From NCBI RefSeq assembly GCF_000002425.4, contig NC_037255.1, positions 24,331,389 through 24,395,388 on the forward strand: a DNA stretch of 64,000 nt, given 5' to 3'. This document shows positions 1 through 13,600 of the stretch, in pieces. Made by a program: the position numbers and the translations under genes. Source of the DNA: Physcomitrium patens (lineage: Eukaryota > Streptophyta > Bryopsida > Funariales > Funariaceae). How positions within the stretch are numbered: position 1 is the stretch's first letter; each line of letters opens with the position of its first letter. The notes below the pieces were generated by a model that made no database searches, was not told where the DNA came from, and saw only the letters and a program-made list of their open reading frames with translations.

Positions 1-1330
1 ATGTTGTAGAGCACTTCACCGATGATGAAGAGAATGGCCGTGTATTTCTGGCGTTGAATCACTTGCCTGCACTGCTGTAGTTTCGCTGACAGGTTTTCCT
101 GCAACTCCAAGTATTCGAAGCGATCGTTTCCTTCACATGACTTTATTGTGGATCTAGCCGCTATTTTCCTTCCCGATCTGAAATGGGTTCGCTTGCAAAA
201 CACCCTCGTGAAGGATATTTTTAGATTGTGTTTTTTTATTAAAGCTTCTAAAACCTTCAGATATTTCAGTCGTTCAGCATTGGAGGAATGAGAATGTGCT
301 CAAATTTATGTCCCCATGTAAAAGACAAAGAAAAAGAAATCTCATCGGGTATGAGACTCTAGAGATGAGGAAGAGGGAACCATGGTATTCTGCATAACTG
401 TAGGCTCCTGCTGAATCCTTAACACTGATGACGACGGACAGTTCTCTTCGGCGCTTGCAACGATCAAGAGCAGTCGAAGCTGCCTTTCGAGGGCTTCTGT
501 ATGTAAGAGCTTAATCCGCCAAACAATTTTGACTGTCGAAAACCTCCACCAATAAATCGTCTGGTTTTTTTGAATGATTGAGTTCAATGATTTTTCATAC
601 TGTCTCTTTTGGCCGCGCACTGGCACAATGGAAGTTGCCGCTTCCAGGCTGCGACAGCCGCTTCTGCCTCATCATGAAGGTTAGTACAGGGGCCTCATGA
701 CATTATCCTTGTTGTCACTTTTCAAGCCCCAAGCTCTCCGCAGTTACCGAATCTTCCATGACCACACTTTCCACTAGCGATTGGATACCTTGACCTACCG
801 TCACAATTTTTTAAAATTTTCAGTCTGTTGATTTTGCAGAGCATATTTATCGTTAGCAGAATTTGTAAGAGGAGACGCTTACGAGTTTGAGATCCACTCA
901 ACAACGTTGTTTACAGATGGTATTGAACCTAACTGAGGATGTCTAATTCCTGACATACTGAAACGTTACAGGCTCTGAGCTTCTTTCTCGGGTGCTGTGA
1001 TTTGGTACTTGTCAACGAAGCTTGTTCTGGTTTTTCGATCCTGATAGCTCTGAGGACGAGCTGGGATCTTTTGCAGTTTACAGCGTGTGAGCTCTTTACA
1101 GTTCAGGCAGGACAAGCATACCACTAAAATGTACGTCCTCCGAGAAAGTCCAATTTGTTATGTCAGGACAGCAGAGTAGAGAAGTTCAGAAGCGCATTTA
1201 GATGCCGAAATCGATCTCAAAGCCATAGATGCAGGTGTTTCAAATCCGTCATGAAGTAAAAGAGCTTCAAGCTCTGAAGCCGCAGTGAGGCGACGCTTCG
1301 CTGTGTATGAGGGTTCCGAACGTAGAGCAC
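1..1330 (-). CDS. Possible partial gene of unknown function, running off the left edge
   Basis: I do not recognise this gene. Several minus-strand stretches read like plant exons. The segment 1-190 stays open to the window edge and contains FEYLELQENLSAKLQQ, coiled-coil-like. The segment 601-663 reads DEAEAAVAAWKRQL and ends at a good GTATG donor. The segment 715-794 reads QSLVESVVMEDS. The segment 882-957 reads IRHPQLGSIPSVNNVVEW, with a TTTCAG acceptor and a GTAAGC donor. The segment 966-1067 contains SYQDRKTRTSFVDK, and 1158-1330 contains TAKRRLTAASELEALL after a TTTCTCAG acceptor. Not all phases join, and one implied intron would be only about 51 nt, so some limits are wrong or the locus is a pseudogene. 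The start is not found. The gene would be divergent from the transporter gene to its right. Confidence 0.3.
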
Positions 1331-3824
1331 CTGAGAAAGTGACGAAATTGACAACGCTGCTGCAGATTTTAGGGTTGGTCTAGGGAGACTTCGGAAAATT
1401 GCACACGAATTGATTTATTCACCATTTTGCCCCATTATTCCTGTTACCAAACATCTCTCAGTGCTGCATTATTTGCATTGAGGACCTGGCACTGGAGACG
1501 ACCATTATGTGAGCTCACTGTCGCTGGCATGGTGGAACTTTACGCTCACTTACAAGCTCACTCATTTATTTTACGTCTATCTTATGGAAGGAAAGTCTCA
1601 TTTGAAAATGTCTCTGCATTGCGGCGTAGCCACATCTGTCACAAGTACTTATCTTCTAGATTAATACCTAACAGACAACAAAATCCTTACCTACGGAAAA
1701 GTCTCAAGCTCTCACAATCTAAGAGAGACTGGTTCTGCAAAATAACTTAATCTTCTCTTTGATCCTCCTGCTATCGGAATATCCGAAACGCACAACGATA
1801 TCTGTGTGGGTCATTGACGGAATTGCAATACAAATCCCAGTCAAACTCTAAAAGTAGGAGTGAGACGCTCATGATAATTGTATTTAAGTCATCTTCTTCT
1901 CCTTCTTCTTCTTCTTCCTGTTTTTCTTTCTGTCAGATTTTCTTTAAGGAAAGCATTTTTGCAAAGTGACGCGGTAGTCCTTGCTGGGTCTAGGAATGTG
2001 GAAAAACCGGACAGTAATTGGGCTGGTAATTCCACGTGGGGCAAACAGCAGGCCCACTTTAAGATCGAATAGCTTCATACTAATATTGTTTCCTGTGCTC
2101 CATTGTCATTGTGGAGATGATAAAGCCTATTCGCAACGAATGCCGTTTGTATATTCATACGCGGGATACCCTCTAACAGAATGCTAAAGTCCCCGGAACT
2201 GGGCCCTGCTAGAAGGCAGATGTTTAGGAACCCGAGGGATCAGTGGCAGTTGTGCTTAGAATTTTGTCGTTTTCCTTAGGCCGCAATACCGTGTCACTCG
2301 CGAAATCAACGAGATGGCCTCGATCAGTGCTTGGCGTGCCTGAAGCTTTCTGTCAATGAACCAGCTTTTTGCGAGGAAGCTGACAGGAAGCCCATTCGGA
2401 AGGAAGTAGGATGCGTAGATCTTGAGTTTCTTTGATGGTTGGAAGAGGAGTGGGGGCGGGAACACAATTTTTCCTGAGATTTGCTTCTGAGGTTGGCGGG
2501 AGTAGCCCGTGGAAGTTGAAATAAAAAGGTTTGGTCGGCGACGGTGTGGGAGTTGTGCTCAGCAAGTAGATTTGCTCGTAGGAGGGTGGTGCATTATAGT
2601 TTTTGAAGTTGCAGGGATGGAGAGGTTTGCGCTTGGTGCAGGTTTGCAAGATTTCTGAACCTGCTTGAGTCACGCTGTGTGATTGGGGAGAGTGTCAGAT
2701 GCGTGACTTGCTAGAACGCGATGCTAGATGCGCGTTCGCTCGTGTAGGTGTGAGGTTTCGCTGTAGCTGGTGAAGGGCGTGTTGGTTGGTTCGTGATCTG
2801 TGGTTTAGGAGTCATACATTTATATATTCATACATATTAGAGGATCCGATGTAGGTTGAATTCTATTTCAACCGGGTTGAAACCGAAAGGAACGCTGTGG
2901 ACGGTGGATTCGAGGCAGGGATAGGGGTATTTTTGGGCGATGCATGGATTTCGATGTTTGCATTAGGGCTGGGATGTGGTCACGTGTTATAATGTCAAGG
3001 GGTGTCGAAATAGATTCAAGTAGTGTGTGTTGGAATGGATTTTGCGACAGGATGCTGGTTGTGGTAACAGCATATTCAGGCCTAAGTCGTCATCCTATGT
3101 TTCTCCAAGGCAATTTGCCTCCAGATGAGAATCTTAGGAGCCTGACGAAGTTCAGAATTCCTCGAAAACTTTGTAGCTGTGAATTGCTAATGCAGATTCC
3201 TGCTCGTAGAGGAGGATATCCCTTGGGTTTCTTGTAGTATTTTGATTTCGTTGCGAGACCTGCTGCTGGTCGGGCTATACTTACTGTATAATAAACTAAG
3301 TTTATCTCCCCGAATCTGATGTGCGCGAACTGTGCATTTCAAAGCTCCTCCGTCTACCGTAAACCTATTTCTTTATTATGACAGTTAAGGTGATAGTGGT
3401 GGTGAATTGCAGTTGCAACAATTCTCACACTCTTTCTCTGTTACGCTATTACTTAGCTTCTGCAAGCGCTTATGGCATCGAATAGCTGCTTGCAAAATTA
3501 CTTGTCTACCACACGACCTTACGCGGGAAGCCTACGGAACGTACTTGGGAAATTGTCAGTTATGTTACAGGTCTTACCATGCTCAAGTATAGAATTTGAT
3601 TAATACTGAATGAAGACTTGTGATTCTTGGTGAATCCGAGATTTCCAGCACTTACCAAAAAGAATGATGTTGAGTTGGAGGTCAATTCTCTACCAAGATT
3701 CATTCTGACATGTGTTCGTGCACCTTCATACAGGCTGCAGAAAACTCCAATCAGCTTGATGCGGATTTCGAGGCGTGTGTTCTGAGTTTTCTTTCTTTTT
3801 CTTTTTTTCTGGAGAGGGTACCTT

Positions 3825-3860
<36 letters not shown>

Positions 3861-4181
3861 ATATATATACACAGTTGAATACATTGTTTTTAGAGGAGGT
3901 GGGGAGTAATTGGAGGCAATCGATCTCAAAACCAGACTAGCATCCTATCTCATGACCGACGCCCACACTGATTCAGGCTTGGGTTCTCCTTCAATGTAAC
4001 CGAAGATGATGACGTCGAAGATACCAGTCGCGCAGCCAAGCAAAAAATCAACAAGAGTGCGAGCAGTGGATTGATTGGGTGTCTAAGGGCATGAGCCACG
4101 AGTGTGGTTTTCTTAGAACATTGTGGCCCCTACCTGGGCGGGAAGAAGCCAAACGCCTGAATCGGCCGCCCACCTGTGAAA
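1331..4181. other. Intergenic or promoter region with no assignable gene
   Basis: This stretch lies between the possible minus-strand gene and the first coding exon of the transporter. It is richer in GC than the DNA right of 9.8 kb. Several short open frames occur on both strands, for example about 100 codons on the minus strand at 2353-2673, but none has a recognisable domain or consistent splice signals. It probably holds promoters and 5' untranslated sequence of one or both flanking genes. Confidence 0.5.
3827..3870. repeat. (TA)n microsatellite
   Basis: An alternating AT run of about 32 bases is followed by a CT interruption and a further short AT run. It lies about 310 bp upstream of the transporter start codon. 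Such tracts are often length-polymorphic. No other role can be read from the sequence. Confidence 0.95.
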
Positions 4182-7100
4182 ATGGGTGAATGGATAACAG
4201 GAGCTGCCATCAATGTGGTGGGCAGCATATGCATTAACTTTGGGACTAATCTACTCAAGCTTGGGCACAATCAGGTAGGACTGATAAGCCTAATTTTGTC
4301 GCAGAATTGAGTCGTTTGATCCTTAAATCACATTTATTGTGCTTTATTGACCGAGCATTCACCCCTCAATGATTGGCCCATCTTCTGTGAAGATCCTTAG
4401 AATGTGGGAGTGATGCCCTTCCCGTTGAATTTTCGAAGCCGGCTTCTCTCTCAAACATGAAATACGCTGCAATTTTTTTGTAGATTTTACGGTTTACTAC
4501 GTTTGAATGCTCCTGAACAGTGGTTTTCTTTTCATCTTAGAGGGAACGGCAAGCACTTGACACAGATGACTCTGAAGATAAGACATTCTCGAAAAAATCT
4601 GTAACGCAGTATCAATCATGGCGTATAGGTATGTTTCTTGCTATGCACCCAATTTCTTGCTTTACACTATCACGATTATTGACCCTGTATCAATGTACAT
4701 TTCATTGAATATGTTAGTGACATCCTATGTCCGGATTATGGAGTCTTAAGGTCTTTTAGGTAGTGGCTGAAAGATATTGTATTATTCTGCAGGTGTGGCG
4801 ATTTTTTCTTTTGGGAATATTTTGAATTTTATATCTTTCGGCTATGCTGCTCAGGTGATTCTTGCGCTCTTTGTGCTCGTGTGTTGATTTCAAGCCACGT
4901 TATTTTCTGGGCTATATTGACTCGTTCCTCTTGGCTTATTCGGTATCACACATATATATCTGCAGTGCTATCAGTTGTATTCTGAGGACGTATTCCCATA
5001 CTTTTTTTATTATTTATATTTTGATAGTTCTTATTCTCGTCAGTCGTATAGTTTCAATTTTGACTTTTAACTGTAACCACTATCCTCATCGTTTAACTTT
5101 ACTGTGTGTTTGCAGTCATTACTGGCAGCTTTGGGCTCAATACAATTCGTTTCCAATGTTTTCTTTGCATATCTGATGCTCAATGAGGTTGTGACTAGGC
5201 GGTGAGCAACCCATTATGTTATTCATCCATATATCAGTTATGCTTTTGTAGAACATGTCGATGATCAAACAACTTATTGTAGAGGATTATGTAGTACGTG
5301 TTGAGGATCTCTGGCCTTCAGCTGGTTCCAGGAGTTTTCTGTTTTCGTGTTAGTCACAGGTTTAGTCTATGAATGAATGCATGAGCGTCGTGTCTTCTCA
5401 TTAGCTTTTCTTGAGGTCATTGCTATTCTGATTGTCCGTGCAGTAGTTGTTATTATGTGGTGGTTCTTTTTTGATCACTTAAAGGTAGTCGTTAAAAAAA
5501 TTGCCTTTATTTTGAGTAGTTGTGTTTGTGTTTGGATTGCAGAATTGTTTTGGCAACGTCGTTCATCGTAGTCGGGAATGGCTTCCTGGTTGCGTTTGGA
5601 AATCATCAGTCCGTTAGTAAGCTCCTTCTCTTTTGTTTCAACTTTTGTTTCTGCATGTGAGGCCTGTCGACCAATTCTTGTGCCTGATGATTTTGCTGTA
5701 GACCAACCTGTTGAAGTTGCTTTTGGCAGTTTACACATCTGAGCAGCTTTTGAGAAATTATGGGGGGCGCGTTTATCTCACTTATTGCTTCATTCTTCTA
5801 TGTATTGTCGCTGTGCATCACGCCATATACAGGTCTATAATTTGACCTTTAGAGCTATCGCGCTTGTACAAGAAGCTGTATTATTTGCGGCAGCCTATTT
5901 CTGGGATAGAAGTTTATGCACAGTTTTACTGTGGTGTGGAAAGGAAGATATTATTTTTTTGCCAACGTTTTCCTGATTTCTGCATTCCTAGGGGATACTC
6001 ACAGGAAACTCGAGGATATTGCTGTTACCACACCACATGCTCATCGATGTTGGCTTATTTTGCCTTCCTACTTGGAAGTTCTAGAACTCATATCTTAATT
6101 TTAAAGCTTGGGGTATGACAGACGGGGAAGGCAACTCACTGTATCGCGTGGTGAGGATCCTGGCAGTGTATGGCGCATGTTGTTACCATATACATATGCT
6201 GTTGTCTCGGGTGCTGTTGGCTCCCATTCTGTCTTATTTGCGAAATCTCTGTAAGACTGTGATTCTTCATTACTTAACTGACATATTCTTGAAGATATGA
6301 TTTGCTGCTTTTCCAATGGTCTTAAGTAGAGTCTATTTTATTGTTTGTAGTTGTTGTAGTCCAGATACACTTAATTCAGAATGCACATCTAGAATTTTGG
6401 GCGATACCATAGCTGGAAAAATACATGGTTAATATCTGTAATTTTCGTCCTTTAAGATGTTCCAACTTCCTCTAGTTGCTTCGTGTTGAAGGAACTCTGT
6501 TGGTGGCCTTCGTCTGTTATCACAAACTGAGAGTATTGATGCATGTTATTTCGAATTGCAGGTCAGTTCTGCTTCGATCGACATTAGAGGGTGAAAACCA
6601 GCTGGATGGTTTGTTCACATATCTTGTTTTTTTCTTATTTGCGGGAACAGCTTCGTTTTGGGTAAGTGGCTTGTGTAGATTCAACTTGATTTAGATCCTT
6701 GAATCCAAGACTTCGCTTACGCACTTAACTTACTGATGCAATCAACATGGTTGCATTGTGTTGTTGATTGTAGTTTGGTTATTACCTTTGGTTGAACAAG
6801 CGTACAAATCATACAATTGAATCAAAATTAAGTATCATATTATATCGAGCAGTATGGTCAGTAAATTTCTTAATGCTACAATCACATAATGTGGCTGTTA
6901 TTCAAGTACTGGATTTGGTTGTGAGCTTTAGTATGTGTTTACAATATTTGCTCCTCTGGCAATCAAGCGTGAAGCTAAAAGTTAGCCAAGGGATTAGAAG
7001 GCAAATAGATTTTCATATTCTTAAATAAATTTTAGACTGCATGAGGCTACATGATTTCCTATTTCTACCCCGCAAGGACTCCCTAATACTCCTTATTGTA

Positions 7101-9206
7101 AGTCGTTTGCAATTGTATACATGAAAAGTTGCGTGCCACAAAGTGACCTTTCTTGGCTTTTGTAGATGGCCAGGCTTAATGATGGATTAGCGTTATTTGA
7201 TGCCATTTTAATCGTACCCATGCTTCAAATCGTGTGGACTTTCTTCTCCATATTTACGGGTTTCATTTATTTCGAAGAATATCGGGTTAGTGAGCCAATC
7301 CTCTTCTCTAGACATAGATCTTCGTTTTATGTTTCGATTCACATAAAGCCTTTTCTTTTACTCCAAAGATCTGTGTATGAGTAAGATGTGGCACATAAAT
7401 GAACTTTTGGACTTTGATATTATTGACACTGAAGGTGAACTTGAAGAGTCAAACACAAGTACAAATTTCAATGTATATGATTTGATTAGAATCTAGTTGC
7501 GTTTAAAGTTGACTTCAAGATTTCAGGTGAACAGTAATGAAGTATCTGATCCTTTGGCAGGTATTCGGCCGATTTCGAGCTGCAATGTTTGGCGTTGGTG
7601 TTCTGGCTCTCTTTGTCGGCATGTCGCTCCTTGCTCCTCAGGCTCCCCAGCTTGGTTCTAAAGGTTTCCTTCAGCTCCCAGTGCATGGCCATAGACGAAA
7701 GAAAAGTCGGACCCGCGTTGAAGCTAACATGAATTCTCCCCATTGGGTCACTCTTTGGCGCCATAGACTCTTAAAACTTTTAGGCAATCGCGATGAAGAC
7801 ATTCTAGATAGAAATCCATTTCTTCCTTTGTGGACTAACATAGGGATTCACATGCTGGACAGCTGGACAGTGGAGTTGCCTCCCTAGAGCCGAGTCGGTC
7901 AGAGTTTCTTCGTAGTGTTAGTGATTGTGATTGAATTTCAAACAAGATAAAAGCTCTTCATGGGGTCCCAAAACCAAAGCCAACTCAGATATTGTTTAGG
8001 GCAGCTTATGAATAGGTCCCTTGAGCTCCTATCTAGTCTGAATAACTTCCTCTTAGGTTTTATCAGAGCTATGCTCGTAGTGGTATTCCGTTAATACCTG
8101 CCGCGAGGAAGTATAGAGTACCTTCATTTTGGGACTAGTGATGTAAGATACCAGTAGAGTTTATGCTGTATTTTTCAAAATGCACCAGTCAATACATGTA
8201 TTGTTCACAATGTGGCCTCTGGTCTCCAATTTGTATTTGCATTTGACCTTTTAGTTTTTTTGATTTTTTTGTTTTGTGTTTTTGTTTCTCCCTTCTAGCG
8301 GATCCTTCAGGTTCTAGTACGAAAACGGAGAACGAGAGTGAGACTGAACTTGCGCCACTGATTTCCAATGCGTAAGCATTTTCTCCAGTCAATTAATAGC
8401 ATATGGTTGTTATCTTATTATAGTACAGTCCACTGAAATTTTGCAACATTCATTCCAATGGAGAAGTTGACTTGAGTATTATGCTTCTTCAACAATTCTT
8501 TCGACGCAGATAACATTGTATTGTTCCTGACGTTCTAGAATTCTACGAGGAATGACGTACTGGTTTCTCCTGTCAATACTTGTATTCATGCGACAGCCCT
8601 TCAGATAACCGAGAGCCTAGGAGAATTTCGGTGCAACCCATGCATACAGACACAGCTGCAGTTGTGGGTCAAGCTAAGGTATATTCTTGTTACTCTCCAC
8701 ATTTCCTAACTGTAACGACACTCAATGCCTATCTCTCCAGTGGTGGCATGAAAAGCTTCGGAAATGTGTAAATAAGGTGTAGGAACTGCTTCTGTTATGT
8801 GTTCAGTGGCTGTTAAATGTTACATGGGTTTTACACTTTGCGGGGTGATAAAGATTGGTTCTCATCAGTCTCGTCAAAAGCTTGGTGGATTTGTATCCAC
8901 TTTATACGCATGGTTGTAGAAGTTTCCCAACGCCGGGCTGGAGTTACAGCCTTCAGATATCTTTCCAGTGTAGAGGGTGCTAAATGGGTGCATGTTGCTT
9001 GGAATGTGAAGTCTGCTGCCAGGATGACGGTAGGACTTGGCCAAGACGGCATTCATGCATCATTCATATTCTCGATGCCTATGATAGCCTCTGCACGCTC
9101 TCCATGGCGGCCACCTACGTTAAATCCCGAGTGGTGGACCAACCTTCCTGATCCTCGTGATGTCGAAGATCCCAAGAGGGCTAAAATTCGACCGGACAAC
9201 TTGTAA
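4182..9206 (+). CDS. NIPA8: NIPA-type magnesium transporter, closest to plant NIPA8 (14 coding exons)
   Basis: Proposed exons: 4182-4274, 4541-4628, 4793-4854, 5116-5201, 5543-5616, 5730-5832, 6122-6250, 6562-6661, 7166-7285, 7561-7663, 8299-8371, 8597-8678, 8741-8776 and 8976-9206. All have GT/AG borders with matching phases and sum to 1380 nt, or 459 aa plus stop. The protein starts MGEWITGAAINVVGS and keeps NFGTNLLKLGH, the hallmark N-terminus of this family as I recall it. Nine hydrophobic segments can be counted, including AVVSGAVGSHSVLFAKSL, AILIVPMLQIVWTFFS and GVLALFVGMSLLAP. A hydrophilic C-terminal tail follows, with GLGQDGIHASFIFSMPM, a motif also expected in NIPA8. The family is thought to carry Mg2+ across membranes. 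Least certain are the acceptors before 6122 and 8976. I see no lesion, so the gene looks functional. Confidence 0.9.
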
Positions 9207-10360
9207 CGTAAACTTGAAACCCTGCTAGTATCCTCTTGCGGTTTCAGTCAATCCTACTCTCCTGATTGTAGTTTGTCATAAAGCTGTATTGTTTTCAACA
9301 ATTCTATATGCGTTCTGCCTTCCTCGCATCGCATCAGACTACAGCCATTCTGTTAGGTCTACAATGAGGAGCCTGTTACCTCTGCATACATAGTTATTTT
9401 TTTCTTCTCCTTTTATTTTTATTTTTATTTTTTTTCTCTTTTTAGAGAACTATTTTTAGAACATGATATTTTCAAGCAGCAACTATAAGTAGCTATGAGC
9501 ACTTTCATAGTCGTGAACGGCAACCTTCATTGCCCCCCTTAGTATGGAATTCATCCGTGCATGCGAAGCTATCTTGAGATACAGTATCATTCTTCTGATC
9601 CTGTTCACATTTCCTTCGCTTCTAGAGAATCAAATATTACGGTTACAAGGCATTTGAGAGACTGCATCTCTTTGTTAAGCCCAAGTATATAGGTTGCATT
9701 GTGTTTTAAATCTTCTCTGCTTTTGTGATCTTAGCAAAACACATTTAGTTGGATTTAAAGGTTATTGTTGCTTTCATGTAAGCAAAGTATTCAGTGACCC
9801 AAAGTAATGTGGATTTTCCCACAAAAAATAAATTTAAATACTAGTATTGTACATATTATTATATTTGTGTTGTGTTATTGTAAACTTTTTGTGCATTGTT
9901 TTGTATATATATCTAATTCAAAATTGTTGCCTAATAATTGTATGCAAATTTTTGAGTTTATGTTAAAAAGAAAATAAAATTTAAGTATAAATCCATTTTA
10001 TCATCTATCAAGTCATATTCATTTTCATCATTTTTTAATTATTATTTGATGTTTTTTTTGTACTCTATAATCATTTGTAAATTAAAATTCTATAAATGAT
10101 TAATTTTTTATTTATTATTTGATGTTTTTTAATCATTTATAGAAGGATTGGATTGTTTATGAATTTTAAAAAATACATATTAAAATTTCAAAACTTAGAG
10201 ACTATTATTTAAGTAAATCCAATTAATATTAAATTTAAGATTGTTGTGGCTTATTCAATAGATGTTGTATATTATACTAGAGTTATGTATGATATGTAAT
10301 TTATTTATTTATTTTATGATCTAATTAAAAAATTATATAACATTTTTGGCTTTAAATGGT
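9207..10360. other. 3' flank of the transporter gene and start of AT-rich DNA
   Basis: The first 500-600 bp resemble 3' untranslated sequence, with T-rich tracts near 9410-9440. From about 9820 the base composition drops sharply to very AT-rich, with no codon structure in any frame. This is the border between the genic part and the retrotransposon block. Nothing else can be identified. Confidence 0.5.
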
Positions 10361-10517
10361 TGTTATAAATATACATATTTACTTTAATAGTTATTTAGGT
10401 AATATGAGTAGGTAGAAATAGATAAAAGTAGATTAATTTCATAATATCTTTTAGAAAAGCTTGTTTATTTGTCTTCATCGAGTTCTTGTTGTTGACAAAT
10501 TGATAAGAATATACTTC
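10361..10517 (+). repeat. Truncated 5' LTR of ground-layer gypsy copy P1
   Basis: It starts TGTTATAAATATACATATTTAC, closely matching the start of the middle LTR at 52543, and ends before a primer-binding site. It is only about 157 bp against about 560 bp for the related LTR, so its middle is deleted after the segment matching AAAGCTT. Confidence 0.55.
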
Positions 10518-10530
10518 TAATATCAGAGCT
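10518..10530 (+). promoter_or_regulatory. Primer-binding site, initiator tRNA-Met type (mutated)
   Basis: The sequence TAATATCAGAGCT differs from the usual plant initiator-Met primer-binding site TGGTATCAGAGC by transitions and one transversion in the first three bases. It sits at the LTR/internal border, as expected for the reverse transcription start. Confidence 0.6.
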
Positions 10531-10680
10531 TTGTTTCTTCTTGATTAAGACATAAACATATTAGAGGTTGTGGATTATCTATTTTTAAATTAATATTATT
10601 TTTAGATTTTTTTTTGTTCTCTAATCCTTTCTTCTGCTTATTTTAAGAAATATTAGACATCTAATTTTTATTGTATAATC

Positions 10681-13600
10681 ATGGCGGAGCATGTTGAAAT
10701 GAAAAATACAATGATATAAATGCAAGAGCAATTGAGGGAGTTAATGCTTACTATGCATTAGTTCAATTCATCATCACAAGAAGCAACAAGATTGGCAAGT
10801 AGTGAAGATATAGAGATGATTGATGTTGCTTCAAAATCTACACTAAATTATACTACTCTTCTTATGGTAGAATATTGTGCAAGCATTAAAAAACCAAGAA
10901 TTGCTTTATCCAAGAAGTTTGATGGCATAAGATCAAAACTTTGAGGATTTATCAATCAAATATAACTGGTAGTTAAACTTCAACTTCAAAGCTATCCAAC
11001 TTCAAAATCACAAGTCAAGTTTATTGGTATACTTCTTTCAAGTTTTGTGATATCATGATTTTCATCTTTTCTTGAATGATGTGATCCAATATTAGATAAT
11101 TTGGAAGCTTTCTTGGAGGAATTTCAATCCATGTATGAAAAATATGATGCAATTTGTATTGCAACAAACAAGATCTGTATTTTATAATAAGGCAATATAT
11201 TTGTAATATTATATCCTTCAAAATTTTAACAACTTGCAACTTATATCAAGTAGAATGATTCTGTACTTATTAATCAATTTTTTTGATAATATGAGGTAAA
11301 GAAATTGAAGCTCAATTTATTTGATTTTCAAATATTAAGTCAAGTATTTGACTTTGCTATAAAGTGTGATAACCAATTCTTTGAATTTTGATCTAAAAAT
11401 TATATAAGTAGGTGAATTGTAATAACATTGAATTATAATAACATTGATCTAATAAAGGTCTTATTTTCTCCCTAGAAACTTTTCCTTATTTTATAATAGA
11501 TGTTAGTTTATGAAATAAATATCATAAAGCATGTGTCTTGCTAAATTCAAGAGTCTCAACTTGTTTCTTAAATAAAGAGTTTTTTAAAAAACATATCATA
11601 TATTTAGTGAAGAAAAAAAAATATGTTCATGTAGAAGTCATAGATGGTCATTTTTTTTGTCTTCTAGAGATGTTACTCATGAAATCTTTTCTATAGAAGT
11701 AACAATTAATGGTCTTAGTAGCATTGTAATATTTAATATTATTAGATCTCCCTCTAATCCAATCATTTTAGGTTTATTGAACATAAAAAAGTATAATTCT
11801 CAAACAGATTGGTTTTCTCATAGACTTGACTTTTTTAAAGAAAAATCAAGAATATTATTAATTAAGAAGAAAGTCATAAGTCAAGTACAAACAAATTTGT
11901 ATTTATAGATATAAGAGCATTTTTACATGTTGCAAAAGAAAGAATATTTTTTGTTATTTATGCCACATTTTTTTTAATACTAAAAAGACTTCAAGTAACA
12001 TTTCAAGCCAATATTAAGATTTTAAAAACAATTTAAAAAGAAGAATGCACATATTCTTTCCAAACATTGTTTCTATGACTATTCAATTAACCTTTAAGAA
12101 GGAGCTCAACTAACATTTGAATCAATCTATAAATTATTATAAAATGACTTGGCTAGACTTAAAGAATATATTAAAGAGAATCTGACCAAGAATTTCATAT
12201 ATCATTCCAAATTTTCAGTAGAAGCTCCAATCTTATTTTTAAAAAGTTAAAATAAATAAATAAATAAATAAATAAAAATGATCATTATAGATGAGTGTTA
12301 ATTATCAAGGACTCAATAAGATTATTATCAAAAATAAGTACGTTCTACTCTTGATATCAAGACTTCTTGATCAATTGAATTAAGCTAAGATTTATACAAA
12401 AATATATCTATAAGAAGCATATAATTTGGTATACATAAAAAAAAAAAATGAATAGAAGATTGTGTTTTAAACTAAGTATAGATATTTTGAATACAATATC
12501 ATGCCTTTTAGACTTATAAATGCACCAATAGCTTTTCAACATCTAATGAATGATGTTTTTTTGGAGATTTTTGGATAATTTTATTGTCTATTATTTATAC
12601 AACATCTTAATCTACTCTACAGAAGAATATGAACTTCATGTTTATTAAGTATTATAAAAATTAAAAGATATATAGCTCTATATCAAGATAGAAAAATATA
12701 TATTTCATACTACTCAAGTCAATTTTTTAGCATACATCATTTCAAATTATGTTACATTATCATAAATAGATTATGATAAATTTTACTTAATAACTTTTTA
12801 TTTAATTTTTTTTTCAATAACCAAGATCAATTACAAGATTAACAACAAAAAACTTCTTATAATTATGAATTTATTTCAAGAATAGCACCATTATTTAGAA
12901 GGCATTTTTAGTCTAGTCATTAAATATAAAAATTATAAGAAATTTAAATACTTTATGTTAGTATGTATTTTGAATTATTGCTAAGCTTATTGGAACATAT
13001 CTTTATCAAGATTCAAATTCAAGATCACTTATTGGCAAAGAAAACAATAAGGTTTATCAGATGTTATCTTTAAGCAATATCATCTTGATCCAAAAAGAAG
13101 AAATATGGCTATGAATCAATAACAAACAATTCTCTTGAAGCTAGAGGAATTTCATCTTTAAACAATGAAATCAATACTAATTGTTGATTCAATTTTTTTC
13201 AAGTAAGTTTAATCAAGTATATTTTCTAATCTTTTTATTTGTGATATTAAGATTGTTTTTTTGAAAATCTTATGATATTTCCAAGTTTAAATTCCAAAAG
13301 AATCTATTATATTTTGAAGGTCATTTATATGTTCCAAAAAATAAAGTACAATTATGTATTTTTAAAGCTTGTCATAACTTTTAAAAAAAAAAGATATTTT
13401 AGATACAATAAGAATTTAGAGCTAATATCTAAAGATTTTTAATAGACGCAAATGTGGAAGAAAATTCAAGATTTTTTATAATCATACAATATTTGTTTAA
13501 GATAAAAAAAATTCCTTTTCATTGATTTTAAGGACTTCTTTAGCCATTATCTATTCTCAAACAACCATGGTCTTTTGTTTCCATGGATTTTATTATGGAT

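Noticed and set aside
2353-2673. 106-codon minus-strand frame as first exon of the left gene
   Set aside because: Two frames are open here at once, with low-complexity composition and no clear splice junction to the other segments.
6005-6091. Alternative exon continuing the transporter frame (RKLEDIAVTTPHAHR...)
   Set aside because: A CACAG acceptor gives the right phase, but the frame reaches a stop with no good donor. The acceptor before 6122 joins directly into RGRQLTVSRGEDPGSVWRM, which fits the family.
7664-7887. Read-through of exon 10 giving a longer C-terminus
   Set aside because: The frame stays open to a TAG at 7887, but splicing at 7663 leads in phase to three further exons and the GLGQDGIHASF motif, so the open stretch is intron.
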